Source: Natronomonas pharaonis DSM 2160
GTDB taxonomy: Archaea; Halobacteriota; Halobacteria; Halobacteriales; Haloarculaceae
Direction of reading: 5' to 3'
Assembly: GCF_000026045.1 (NCBI RefSeq)
Contig: NC_007426.1
Coordinates: 1,798,001 to 1,862,000 of the forward strand
Length of the DNA: 64,000 nt
Shown one piece after another: positions 44,299 through 52,831 of this stretch (position 1 is the first letter of the stretch; every line of letters starts with the position of its first letter). The notes beneath the pieces were generated by a model. The model was not told the DNA's origin, made no database searches, and saw only the letters and a list, made by a program, of their open reading frames with translations. The position numbers were made by a program, and so were the translations under genes.

Positions 44299-45126
44299 AT
44301 GACAGCTAGCGAACCCACTATCGAGGGGACGAATGTCGAGCTCCTCTTTTCCGAGTCGGAGCTGCAGCGCCGACGCGACCACATCGTCGAGTTTATCGAG
44401 GAAACAATCGAGACAGCAGGGGCAGACCGTGCAGTTCTCGGGCTGTCCGGCGGTATTGACTCAACAACTGTCGCCTACCTCGCTGTTGCGGCGCTCGGCC
44501 CCGACCGTGTTCACGGAATTTCGATGCCGAGCTCGGTCAACCCCGATGACGACGAAACCGACGCCGAACGGGTCGCCAACGCGCTCGATATCGAATTCGA
44601 CGTCATCGATATCAACCCCATCGTCGATGCCTTCGTCGACGCCGCCCCCGACCACGCCGCCGACGACCGGATGGCACTGGGGAACGTCCGGGTCCGGACG
44701 CGAGCGGTACTGAACTACTTCGTCGCCAACGCGGAGGACGGTCTCGTATTGGGGACCGGCAACCGCTCGGAGGCCGCCACCGGCTACTTCACGAAATACG
44801 GCGACCAAGCCGTCGACTGCAACCCTATCGGCAACCTCTATAAGTGTCAGGTCCGCCAGCTTGCCCGCGAGTTGGGCGTTCCGGAGGACCTCGTCAGCCG
44901 GACGCCGACAGCGGCGATGTGGGAAGGCCAAACCGACGAAGAGGAGATGGGGCTCGGATACGACGAACTCGATGCGATTCTCGCAGTCCACGTCGACGGA
45001 CCGCTGTCGAAGTCCGCGACGGTCCGAACCCTCGACGTGCCGGAATCGGCTGTCGACCGCGTCGTCGAACTCTACGAGACGAGCACGCACAAACGGGCGA
45101 TGCCGCCCGCTCCGGAGCCGCTGTAG
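44299..45126 (+). CDS. nadE: NH3-dependent NAD+ synthetase
   Basis: This 275-residue enzyme amidates and adenylates nicotinic acid adenine dinucleotide to make NAD. The PP-loop is LGLSGGIDSTTVAYL near 47-61, followed by LGTGNRSEAATGYFTKYGD near 150-168 and the substrate loop TPTAAMWEGQTDEEEMG near 199-215. There is no glutaminase domain, so it uses ammonia. CTTATTAG at about 44266-44273 is its TATA box for leaderless ATG 44299. Confidence 0.95.
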   Translation: MTASEPTIEGTNVELLFSESELQRRRDHIVEFIEETIETAGADRAVLGLSGGIDSTTVAYLAVAALGPDRVHGISMPSSVNPDDDETDAERVANALDIEFDVIDINPIVDAFVDAAPDHAADDRMALGNVRVRTRAVLNYFVANAEDGLVLGTGNRSEAATGYFTKYGDQAVDCNPIGNLYKCQVRQLARELGVPEDLVSRTPTAAMWEGQTDEEEMGLGYDELDAILAVHVDGPLSKSATVRTLDVPESAVDRVVELYETSTHKRAMPPAPEPL

Positions 45127-45825
45127 CTACTGTAGGTCTTGCAGCCGGTCGGAGTGAGCCGCCGCCAACGTCTCGAAGGCCTCGCGTTCGGCGCGCTGTT
45201 GGGCCGACTTTTCGGCTCTGTCCCGAAGCCGCCGCTTGAGGTGTTCCAGCGCCAGTGGGTCGTTGTCGGCGACCGATTCGGCGACACTCCGTGGGTCCGT
45301 ACACACCCGAGAGACGAGCCCGATTTGCTTTGCTTCCTCGGCGTCGAGGACCCGCCCCGAAAGCGAGAAATCGAGCGCCGCGCCGAGGCCGACAACCTCC
45401 GGGAGGCGGACCGTGCCCCCCCACGCGCCGAAGAGGCCGAACGTGACGCCCGGCTCGCCGAGCGTCGCCGTCGGCGTCGCGACCCGGATGTCACACGCCA
45501 GCGCCAGTTCGACGCCGCCGCCCCGTGCCGGGCCGTCGATGCCGGCGACGACGACAGTATCGGTGTTCTCGATGGCGTCAGCGGTTGCCTGCCCGCGTTC
45601 GATGAACTCGGCAGCGGCCCCCTCCGCGGCAGCGTCGGCGACCGTCGAGAGGTCGGCACCGGCACAGAAACTCTCGCCTGCCCCCCGCAGATAGGCGACC
45701 GGCTCGGGACACGCCTCGATTGCCGTTCGGAGGGCGTCGAGGCCGTCCGCCGTCAGCGCGTTGCGACGCTCCGGCCGGTCCAGCGTGACGACGCGCACTC
45801 CGTCGGTGTCGTCGGTGTGAATCAT
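45127..45825 (-). CDS. Enoyl-CoA hydratase/isomerase family protein
   Basis: This 232-residue crotonase-fold protein has the oxyanion hole residues in GAGESFCAGADLS near 49-61 and GPARGGGVELALACDIRVATP near 98-118, and family signatures GAWGGTVRLPEVVG near 132-145. The catalytic Glu pair is partly altered (GGGVELALA retains one). It may act in fatty-acid beta-oxidation or another CoA pathway. No thiolase or dehydrogenase is nearby. It is convergent with nadE with no gap. Confidence 0.86.
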   Translation of the reverse strand: MIHTDDTDGVRVVTLDRPERRNALTADGLDALRTAIEACPEPVAYLRGAGESFCAGADLSTVADAAAEGAAAEFIERGQATADAIENTDTVVVAGIDGPARGGGVELALACDIRVATPTATLGEPGVTFGLFGAWGGTVRLPEVVGLGAALDFSLSGRVLDAEEAKQIGLVSRVCTDPRSVAESVADNDPLALEHLKRRLRDRAEKSAQQRAEREAFETLAAAHSDRLQDLQ

Positions 45826-45931
45826 GAGGCGTTGGAGCGGTCGCCGGCACCTAAACACTACGGTCCCCGGCGACGGCGTCGATTCTTTCCAAACTGATTT
45901 GCCCCTCGCGTACGTAGTGCGAGTACGTCAA

Positions 45932-46597
45932 ATGGACGAAACCGCCCACGCTCGGGCCGCCTTCCGCGAGGGCCTCGCCGACATCACCCCCGGAGCGCTC
46001 CGTGACCACCTCGAGGAGGTGCTCGAAGACGCGTCGCTGACTCCCGGCGCGTTGACTGTCGCAACGGCGACAGCGCTCGATGGCGCTGTCGACCGCGACC
46101 TTGCCGCCCGTCGAGGGGCCGGCGTGCAGATGAGTTACGAGGGGCTTCGGCTGTCCCGCTCGCTTATCCGAACGACGCCGTGGGAACACGGCGACCGCGA
46201 AAGCGGCGACCTCGATGTCATCGCCGCCGAAGTGCTCGTCGCCCGCGGCTTCGAGTATCTCGCCCATACCGGCGTCGCGCTCGATGTCGTCGAGGCTGTC
46301 CAGCAGTTCGGCCGCACCCAGACCCTCCGGGAAGCCCCTGATTGCGAGGCGGTCCCGGCGACCAGACTGGAGGCCGATTTCGTCCGCATCGCCGTCGAAG
46401 CCGGCGCTGATGTCGCGCTTGAATCGACGCCACAGGAGGTGACGGCTCTCGCTGAAGCCCTCGCCGAGGAGTTCAGCGCCGACCCGCTACCGACCCCGGA
46501 CGTTGTCTTGGCCGACGCCGACCGACGGCTCGAACGACTCGCCTTGAGCCACGACCGACCAACGGCCGGCGATGTCTCCGGCTCCTCGGAGACGTGA
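45932..46597 (+). CDS. Haloarchaeal hypothetical helical protein
   Basis: This 221-residue protein is almost all alpha-helical by its pattern (regular AEA/LEE/AR repeats) and has no cysteines, signal peptide or membrane helix. No catalytic motif is obvious; it could be an adaptor. ATG 45932 is chosen because helical sequence begins there; the open frame upstream is not protein-like. It is the last core gene before tRNA-Thr. Confidence 0.68.
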   Translation: MDETAHARAAFREGLADITPGALRDHLEEVLEDASLTPGALTVATATALDGAVDRDLAARRGAGVQMSYEGLRLSRSLIRTTPWEHGDRESGDLDVIAAEVLVARGFEYLAHTGVALDVVEAVQQFGRTQTLREAPDCEAVPATRLEADFVRIAVEAGADVALESTPQEVTALAEALAEEFSADPLPTPDVVLADADRRLERLALSHDRPTAGDVSGSSET

Positions 46598-46678
46598 CGA
46601 TATCGGCGACGGCACGGCGATTCTCACTGCGGTAAATCGAAACGCCTAATTAACTAACCCGGCTACGGTGGAGTGCCT

Positions 46679-46750
46679 GCCTGGGTAGCTTAGCGGTAAA
46701 GCGCGTCCTTGGTAAGGACGAGAGCCCGGGTTCAAATCCCGGCCTAGGCT
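46679..46750 (+). tRNA. tRNA-Thr(GGU)
   Basis: A full cloverleaf is present. The acceptor GCCTGGG pairs with CCTAGGC (one G-T), the anticodon stem CGTCC/GGACG holds loop TTGGTAA (anticodon GGT), and the T-arm CCGGG-TTCAAAT-CCCGG is perfect. The discriminator is T and CCA is not encoded. The island described below starts directly after its 3' end. Confidence 0.96.
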
Positions 46751-46928
46751 TCAGCCCTTTTCCCTAAAGCCCAAAACGACATTCACTTAGTGGTTTCCCC
46801 GCTATTGGTTTCCAATCTTTCTCGTATCTATTTTCGTATAATCTGGTGGCGTCATATGTAGAGTAATGTGAGTCCGATTGAGTAGCTCGATGTGCAAGCT
46901 GTGTGCAGTCAGCGAAACCGTTATGGGT

Positions 46929-46951
46929 CTATGTGCAAGATATGCACATAG
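46929..46951. promoter_or_regulatory. Palindromic operator of the RHH-PIN pair
   Basis: CTATGTGCA-N5-TGCACATAG is a perfect 9-base inverted repeat ending one base before the RHH gene's ATG. A related TGTGCA-N5-TGTGCA word lies about 40 bases upstream (around 46890-46907). Its place over the transcription start fits autorepression by a ribbon-helix-helix antitoxin. No other factor is suggested. Confidence 0.7.
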
Positions 46952-46952
46952 A

Positions 46953-47315
46953 ATGAGTGCAAGCGATGACCCGCGGCGAGTCCACTTCCAGTCCCCGGAG
47001 TACCTCGTTGACCGCCTCGACGCGATCGCCGATCTCTTCGATAAGGATCGGACGGATCTGCTCGTCGAAGCGATCCGTGAATACATCGAAGATACTGCCG
47101 ACAGCGAGACGTTTCAGGAGCTCGTCGCAACGAAATACTACGACGACCAACTCGACTTCGAGACCGTCAAGCAACTGGTCGGTGCTGAGAGCGCCCAGCG
47201 TCTCCGCCTACTCAAGAAAGACCTCGAAGACGAACCACTCGATCTTGCGGCACCCGACGATATCGATATCTACGATGGCAAGGCGACGACAGTCGATGCA
47301 GATGACGAGCGATGA
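46953..47315 (+). CDS. Ribbon-helix-helix antitoxin-like protein
   Basis: This 120-residue protein opens with a ribbon-helix-helix domain: VHFQSPEYLVDRLDAIADLF near 10-29 (beta strand plus helix), then DRTDLLVEAIREYIED near 32-47. The C-terminal region is acidic and helical and could wrap a toxin. It is the first gene of a pair; the next gene's ATG overlaps its stop by four bases. The palindromic operator sits immediately upstream. ATG 46953 is chosen because the frame upstream contains the operator. Confidence 0.75.
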   Translation: MSASDDPRRVHFQSPEYLVDRLDAIADLFDKDRTDLLVEAIREYIEDTADSETFQELVATKYYDDQLDFETVKQLVGAESAQRLRLLKKDLEDEPLDLAAPDDIDIYDGKATTVDADDER

Positions 47316-47884
47316 GCGGTTCCCAACTGCGAACAGCCGTCGCCGACACCAGTGCGCTCGTTAGTCTCGCCGTCCCCCATGCCGACTCAGCCTTCGATAC
47401 CGAGAGGACTCCCGATCCACTCCAGTATCTCCTTACCTCCTGTGATGTGTTCGTGCCACCGGAAGTTCTGACGGAACTCCGCGAAATCACACAGTATCAG
47501 GACATCCACGCCGCCGCCGCAAGCAATGTCCTCGCAGCTCGCACCCACTATACGGTCGAGGGTCCCTACGAGTATGACGCCACGCCGGATTCGCGGCCAA
47601 CGTTCGGGCTTGACGACGGCGAAACCGACGGCATCGTCCTCGCGAACGCCCTCTCTGCGGATGGGTTTCTCACCGATGAGTTCGGTGGGACGAACTTCCC
47701 GCTCATCCATGCGGTTCTCCAAGGACCTCGTATCGTGCCGACACCGCGGCTCATCTGTGACTACGCCCGGAACGGTCACATGACCCACGAGGAAGCGAAA
47801 GCGTTGATCACGATGATTAGCCCACATCGAAGCTGGGAGAACAGTCCCTACGTTGGACAGTTACTCCAGTACCTCGAGGAGTAG
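47312..47884 (+). CDS. PIN-domain toxin-like protein
   Basis: This 190-residue PIN-type endoribonuclease candidate carries the four acidic positions: D12 in AVADTSALVSL, E55 in EVLTELREI, D101/D106 in LDDGETDGIVLANAL and D122 in FLTDEFGG. The order and spacing fit a PIN fold (VapC-like), though the protein is longer than a typical VapC of about 130 residues. With the overlapping RHH gene it makes a toxin-antitoxin-like unit. The target RNA is unknown. Confidence 0.72.
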   Translation: MSGSQLRTAVADTSALVSLAVPHADSAFDTERTPDPLQYLLTSCDVFVPPEVLTELREITQYQDIHAAAASNVLAARTHYTVEGPYEYDATPDSRPTFGLDDGETDGIVLANALSADGFLTDEFGGTNFPLIHAVLQGPRIVPTPRLICDYARNGHMTHEEAKALITMISPHRSWENSPYVGQLLQYLEE

Positions 47885-48002
47885 GCATACTATGGGCGGT
47901 CAGCCTGGGCTTCGGAGTGGACCGTATCGAGGACAAACACGCTATGCTGACGCTTCGAGGTACGTCATGAGTTCTGCGTTACTGATCCCGATTAGCGATC
48001 CC

Positions 48003-48048
48003 ACCTTACCAAGCGATTGGCATGCTTCTTCGAATTACTTGGTAAGGT
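48003..48048. repeat. Long inverted repeat, copy 1 (ACCTTACCAAG / CTTGGTAAGGT)
   Basis: Two perfect 11-base arms (48003-48013 and 48038-48048) flank a 24-base spacer, in the gap between the PIN gene and the C2H2 gene. The same arms recur at 56882-56930. The word CGATATC follows about 15 bases later, as it does in copy 2. Confidence 0.7.
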
Positions 48049-48149
48049 AGGCCTTTTAGAGGCCGATATCGCAGGTTCTGCGCTCGCTTCGTCACCGATT
48101 TCCTGTTGACACCTGGTTCTTTTTCTACCCGCATACGTAGCCCCAACTA

Positions 48150-49256
48150 ATGAGCGACTGTCGCTACTGCGAGCAAACTTTCAACGAGGAGACTGCGCTC
48201 CGCAAGCACCTCTACGAGGCCCACGAACGTGACGAACTGAGTCGAATCGACCGAAAGCGTGTCGAGCAATACATCGACGAACACAGCGTAGATGAGAGCA
48301 GTAACGACGCGGACACGGACGGCAGTCAATCCATCCAGCGTGAACAACGAACAGTCAATACATCAGACGGCACCTATCCTGCCGATGCATGGGAACTCAG
48401 TGATGTCGAAGCACTTTCGACGGACGAAATCGTCGCGAAGCTCGAGGATCACGGTATCGAAACAAACGAGACGGCGTTTCGGAACCGAGCAGAAGACCTC
48501 GATTCGGCGACGACACTCTCTGAGCAGTGGGAAGCAGAATACGAGGTTGATGCCACGGGCTATGATCAGGACTTTATCTGGATGGCGGCACAGGAACTCT
48601 GGGAGCGCTGGATACCCGAGGTTCCGAATAAAGAACGGATATACGACTTCGTACAGGAAGGCCGCGATCTCCGAGAGAAGGGGAACCGTGCTGGAGCCTG
48701 CAATCAGTGGCTAACTGCCTGGGAGTACATCCTCGCTGTCATACCCGACGAGAGTACGACCATCGAAGAGGCAGACCGAACATTGCCGACGTTTCTCTCG
48801 CTCGAGGCGTTCATTCGATCGCTCGACAGCGATCTTGCCACCGTCGCTGAGGGCAATCCGGCGTATCACGAACATCGACTTGAGTTCTGTCGGGAGGTCT
48901 GCGACCAGTTTCCTGACGCAGACGACGAGTTCCTGCTCGACTTTCGTCACTTCGTCGCCGACTCGCTCGCGGAACTGGGTAGAACCGCTGACAGCAGGGC
49001 CGAGCTCGAGGCGCTCATCGAGGAGTACCCCGAGGATCCTTACGCATATAAGAAACTCGCGGATAGCTACTGGCTTGATGAGCCCGACGAGCTATCGATG
49101 GAAGAGCTGGAGCGTACTGCGGAACTGTATCGAGCAGCGCTGGACGTCGAGGGCCCTCTCGAAGGAGCGTCGATGGTAGCCGACTGTCTCGAGGACGTCG
49201 AAAACCGACTGACTGACGCGAGGGCGTCCGACGAACGGGGAGGTGAAAAGCCATGA
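48150..49256 (+). CDS. C2H2 zinc-finger protein with TPR-like repeats
   Basis: This 368-residue protein starts with one C2H2 finger (CRYC...H...H, residues 4-25). It is followed by a disordered acidic linker, then a helical region with alternating aromatic/Leu helices (about 130-365) resembling tetratricopeptide or HEAT-like repeats; AYKKLADSYWLDEPDELSMEE near 296-316 is one repeat-like unit. It could be an adaptor that recruits the product of the next gene, whose start overlaps its stop by four bases. Confidence 0.6.
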   Translation: MSDCRYCEQTFNEETALRKHLYEAHERDELSRIDRKRVEQYIDEHSVDESSNDADTDGSQSIQREQRTVNTSDGTYPADAWELSDVEALSTDEIVAKLEDHGIETNETAFRNRAEDLDSATTLSEQWEAEYEVDATGYDQDFIWMAAQELWERWIPEVPNKERIYDFVQEGRDLREKGNRAGACNQWLTAWEYILAVIPDESTTIEEADRTLPTFLSLEAFIRSLDSDLATVAEGNPAYHEHRLEFCREVCDQFPDADDEFLLDFRHFVADSLAELGRTADSRAELEALIEEYPEDPYAYKKLADSYWLDEPDELSMEELERTAELYRAALDVEGPLEGASMVADCLEDVENRLTDARASDERGGEKP

Positions 49257-50146
49257 AGCTTCGATACTATGCTGACGCACCAAACTACGATGATCACGAG
49301 CAGATCATCGACCTCCTGTACACGATCTCCGACAAGTACGGCATCACAGTCGAGATCGAGCGTGTGAATAATCGGTATGGGTCGATCCAGGTCTTTCCGG
49401 GAGACATACGCGAGAATTCGCCGGAAGACGTCTACGACCGGGATTTCCACTACAACCGGACGCTTGGCTCGAATATCGACGAATCGCCGTCACAAGCATT
49501 CAAAGCCAGTGGCCGACACGTCGACATCGATGGGTACGTTGGCATCATCGACGACGGACTCGTCTGGGCGACAACCAACCGCGGTGATCAAATCGGCTAT
49601 GGGCCGGACGTCGACCCTACGGACACCACACTCGGATTTCTCGATCAGGCCGCCAATCACGGGCTGGAAGCGATTGAGGAGAAGTACATGGATGAAGACG
49701 AACGTGAGCGAACCGTCATCGAGCAGTTCCTCACAGCAGATGTGGTTGACGGCACTGTTCATCGAGATGTTGTTGTCGGTACGTCACAACTCCCCGACTC
49801 GCCCGCGCATGGAGTGGACAGTTCAGTCGGCGAGATAGTTACCCGGACGGTCGATGCCATCATCGAGACGGACGAGAGTGACTGGATCGTTCAAACGGCG
49901 AAAACTTTCGAGGCATCGGCGTTCGACACCGCTCTCGGACAGATCCTCGTTCGCGATCGGCTCTACCGTTTCGATACAGGCACGAATACAGACACGACTC
50001 TTGCGATCGTATTCAATACGGTTCCCTGGGAATTGGATATCGACGCTGTTCCGGCGACTGTAGATCAGTTGACCGCGATATCAGACGGACCAGACGTTCG
50101 AGTGTTTGCCGGTCGTGATAGAGAGTTCAAGGAGGTTACCGAGTGA
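49253..50146 (+). CDS. Hypothetical protein with possible PD-(D/E)XK-like C-terminal segment
   Basis: This 297-residue protein is cotranslated with the C2H2 gene (ATGA overlap). The N-terminal half is alpha/beta with no known motif. Near residues 211-256 the order IVQTAKTF... then ALGQILVRDRLY, then AIVFNTVP, mimics the nuclease pattern of hydrophobic strand, (D/E)xK and Q-containing helix. The usual acid before the Lys (K217) is Thr/Gln here, so a nuclease fold without activity is possible. This is inference at low certainty. Confidence 0.5.
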   Translation: MKLRYYADAPNYDDHEQIIDLLYTISDKYGITVEIERVNNRYGSIQVFPGDIRENSPEDVYDRDFHYNRTLGSNIDESPSQAFKASGRHVDIDGYVGIIDDGLVWATTNRGDQIGYGPDVDPTDTTLGFLDQAANHGLEAIEEKYMDEDERERTVIEQFLTADVVDGTVHRDVVVGTSQLPDSPAHGVDSSVGEIVTRTVDAIIETDESDWIVQTAKTFEASAFDTALGQILVRDRLYRFDTGTNTDTTLAIVFNTVPWELDIDAVPATVDQLTAISDGPDVRVFAGRDREFKEVTE

Positions 50147-50147
50147 G

Positions 50148-50161
50148 TCAAAACCCGGCCT
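50148..50161. repeat. Partial copy of the tRNA-Thr 3' end (possible att remnant)
   Basis: TCAAAACCCGGCCT here matches tRNA-Thr bases 46732-46745 (TCAAATCCCGGCCT) at 13 of 14 positions, in the same orientation, as expected for direct att repeats. It begins exactly at the SWIM gene stop and may be chance. If real, it would bound a 3.4-kb inner element with the toxin-antitoxin and C2H2 genes. Confidence 0.25.
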
Positions 50162-52160
50162 TCTCGAGCTCGTCGAGGAATGCTGGCCGATTCGAATGTT
50201 TATCCTTCAGGAACTCGACGAACTCTTCGAGCCGAGCGTCAGAAACCAACCCCTGCATCGACTCCAGGTGATCCGCAATTTCTCGATAATGACGACGCCC
50301 CGTCTCACCGGCGGCAAACGGGATCAACTGTTCGCGGTACATCTCGAAATACTCGATCGGATCGACCGTTGCGACCGGGTCCTGATAGCGACGCATCCAC
50401 GATAGATTCTCGGCTTCCTTCAGTTCGAAGAATGCCTTCTCGAGATCCATCTCGTGGACGTACATAGAGATCAACCGTTGTCGGTCACGCTGGTCGAGTG
50501 TACGCTCGAACTCTCCGTATATCGACGCCCATTCGCGATCGGTACAGGCCTCCTTTAGCTCGTCGTAGGCGTCCCATTCAGAGTGATCGAGGAACAGTTG
50601 CTTCAACAGCGCCTTGTATTTGTCCGGCTCCCGATTTCGGTAGAGATCGACGGCGAGCCAGCGCAGGTCAGTCGTCGAACGGAATGTGTCAATTCCGTGT
50701 TCGACGACCTCAAGTGCACGTTCTTCGTCGTCTTGTTCGATCAGCCGCTCGGCGTACGCCTTACAGAACCGCTTGTCTTCGAGGTAGATCTCTTCGTACA
50801 GCGTATCCAGAACATCTTCCTCGCCAAGTTCCTCCAGCACGTACACGTACGTCGAGAGGACACGTCGTTTCTGGAGCTTCGAAGCAAGATCTGACTCGGA
50901 AGCACTGGATTCGGGCGATTCGATTTCAACAGTGTGCCGTTCGACGGTTGTTGGAGCGTCCACGCGGAGCTCGTCAAACGCATCGCCGACGAAGTATCCG
51001 ATCTCTAGTGGTCCGACTGCTAAATGCTCGACATCAAGCGTTCCGCCAGTAAAGTCGTCCGTAGAGAGCGGTCCGGTCGCGAAATCCGAAGTATAGAGGA
51101 CATTGTCGGTCCGCCCGTTTTCGACAGTTGTGTCTGTCTCGTCTTCCGACTGCGCGTTCGAACCGTCTGTCGGTTCGCTTGATGAGATGTCTTCTTGAAC
51201 GTCGTCCTGAGTCGTCTCCGTCGAAGAGCCGACCGATGCTTCGAGTGCCCCTGGCTCGAGGTCGACACCCGAAACGTGTGCATCCAACAGCTCGAGCCAG
51301 TATTCGAGGTCCGCTCTCGTTGTGCAGATCGTCCGTAATGCTTCGGCGTAGTCCTCGCTGGCAAATCCGTAATCCGCATCGATGAATTCCCCGAAGAGAT
51401 ATTCGATGTGCGGTCGCTTTTCTGGGTGTCCATACCCTTGTTCGGTGATCGTCTCAGCGTACCCCTCGATGGCACGGCTCAATTCGCGACCGTAGTGCCC
51501 GCTACTGTCGTCGATCCGATTCATATTCTCACGGATTGTCTCCGCCAGCGCACGGTAGAGATCGGTCGCTGTGCCAATGTTTCCACGACTTCGGTGCATT
51601 TCCACCAAGTCGTGATACTGGGAGAAGTCGATACGAGTATCGTATTCGATCATGCCACCACGACCGGCTGCATCCTCGAACAGACGGTCGATTTCTTGTT
51701 TGTAATCGTAGACCGTCTTGCCTGGCTCCTCACCAGCAAATGCGACGAAACGATCACGGATATCACGGTCGTCCGCGATGATGTCGAGGAGAAACGTTCG
51801 AAGCTCGTCGTCAGGCGTCCGGTCGATCAGGGCTTCAACATCGACCGTCTCGGAGTTATCTGATGAATCGGCTGTCTCAGCAGTTGACTCGGGTGAGCGA
51901 TCTTCGACGGCCAAGAGTACAGCGACGATGTGCTTGCAATCTCCAGCATAGTCGTAGGGGCAACTACAGACGGTCCGAATCGTGTCGTCCTCGATGTCGA
52001 TTGAGATATCGTAATCGCGGGATCCACGAACGATTGCAGTAATGTCTCCGCCCTCGACCTCCAGTTTCTGAATCCTATCCTGCTCGTAGTACTTGACCCC
52101 CCGTTCGAAGGACTGTTCCGTACAGAACGAACGAATTTTCGATCGGGTCGGGTACTCCAT
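50148..52160 (-). CDS. SWIM zinc-finger protein
   Basis: This 670-residue protein has a classical SWIM knuckle near residues 65-77 (C65-x-C67 ... C75-x-H77, in a VCSCPYDYAGDCKH context). SWIM domains bind DNA or proteins, for example next to Snf2 helicases or in recombination mediators. The rest is long helical sequence with a Gln/Asp/Thr-rich low-complexity stretch near 310-345. No catalytic motif is seen. It is convergent with the 49253 gene, one base apart. Confidence 0.75.
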   Translation of the reverse strand: MEYPTRSKIRSFCTEQSFERGVKYYEQDRIQKLEVEGGDITAIVRGSRDYDISIDIEDDTIRTVCSCPYDYAGDCKHIVAVLLAVEDRSPESTAETADSSDNSETVDVEALIDRTPDDELRTFLLDIIADDRDIRDRFVAFAGEEPGKTVYDYKQEIDRLFEDAAGRGGMIEYDTRIDFSQYHDLVEMHRSRGNIGTATDLYRALAETIRENMNRIDDSSGHYGRELSRAIEGYAETITEQGYGHPEKRPHIEYLFGEFIDADYGFASEDYAEALRTICTTRADLEYWLELLDAHVSGVDLEPGALEASVGSSTETTQDDVQEDISSSEPTDGSNAQSEDETDTTVENGRTDNVLYTSDFATGPLSTDDFTGGTLDVEHLAVGPLEIGYFVGDAFDELRVDAPTTVERHTVEIESPESSASESDLASKLQKRRVLSTYVYVLEELGEEDVLDTLYEEIYLEDKRFCKAYAERLIEQDDEERALEVVEHGIDTFRSTTDLRWLAVDLYRNREPDKYKALLKQLFLDHSEWDAYDELKEACTDREWASIYGEFERTLDQRDRQRLISMYVHEMDLEKAFFELKEAENLSWMRRYQDPVATVDPIEYFEMYREQLIPFAAGETGRRHYREIADHLESMQGLVSDARLEEFVEFLKDKHSNRPAFLDELEKAGF

Positions 52161-52340
52161 TACTGGCTATCTTTTCCTATGAAAGAGCGTGGCATAGAAA
52201 CCTTCGCACGGTAGATCAATCCAACTGTTGTCAAAAATAGCGTGCAAGATGGAACGCGCATATGCAGCACCAACTATCCCATCCTGACTGAGTTCCAATT
52301 TCTCGGCAAGATTTACAAGATACCCGATGAATCGTGACGT

Positions 52341-52676
52341 ATGGACGTAGACTGGCAAAACTCGGGTGGTATCGTTGCACTTGGTTTGTTGGGGATTGCG
52401 TTGGTGTTGACGCTGGCCGGTATCGAGACTGTGGCAGGATACGAGGTACTTTCCGCTGGCCAATCGGCATTCGGATTCCTCGCAGCGGGGAATTTCAGTC
52501 TTGGTGTGCTCTCCGCAGGCATCTTTTCAGTCGGAATCTTCTCCGCAGGGGTTTTCTCGGTCGGGGTTTTTTCAATCGGGATTTTCGCTGTTGGACCGTT
52601 TGCTTTCGGGATCTACGCCATCGGATTCTACGCAACACAAAAGTATGTCGCATCTTCAGAAACAACCACTGGTTAA
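52341..52676 (+). CDS. Small membrane protein with Gly-every-fifth-residue repeat
   Basis: This 111-residue protein has one hydrophobic helix (about 11-30), then twelve glycines spaced exactly five residues apart (G40 to G95) in units like FSxG[IV] (for example FSVGI, FSAGV, FSIGI). The segment is extremely hydrophobic apart from Ser. The period of five recalls pentapeptide-repeat beta-helices but is built from Phe/Val/Ile; it may be a membrane-embedded repeat fold. The function is unknown. The ATG at 52341 follows an AT-rich spacer. Confidence 0.6.
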   Translation: MDVDWQNSGGIVALGLLGIALVLTLAGIETVAGYEVLSAGQSAFGFLAAGNFSLGVLSAGIFSVGIFSAGVFSVGVFSIGIFAVGPFAFGIYAIGFYATQKYVASSETTTG

Positions 52677-52831
52677 TGAACGGTGGCGAGTGTTGACTAC
52701 AACCTCTATATCTTGCACGACGATTTCAACATATCCGTGGTCTGCCATTCTGGACAGTAGGAGGATCTACGCTAATCCCTATCAGTATCTCCAGCAAGTC
52801 CAAGTATCTCCCAGGGCGTAGGCCAAGTTGA

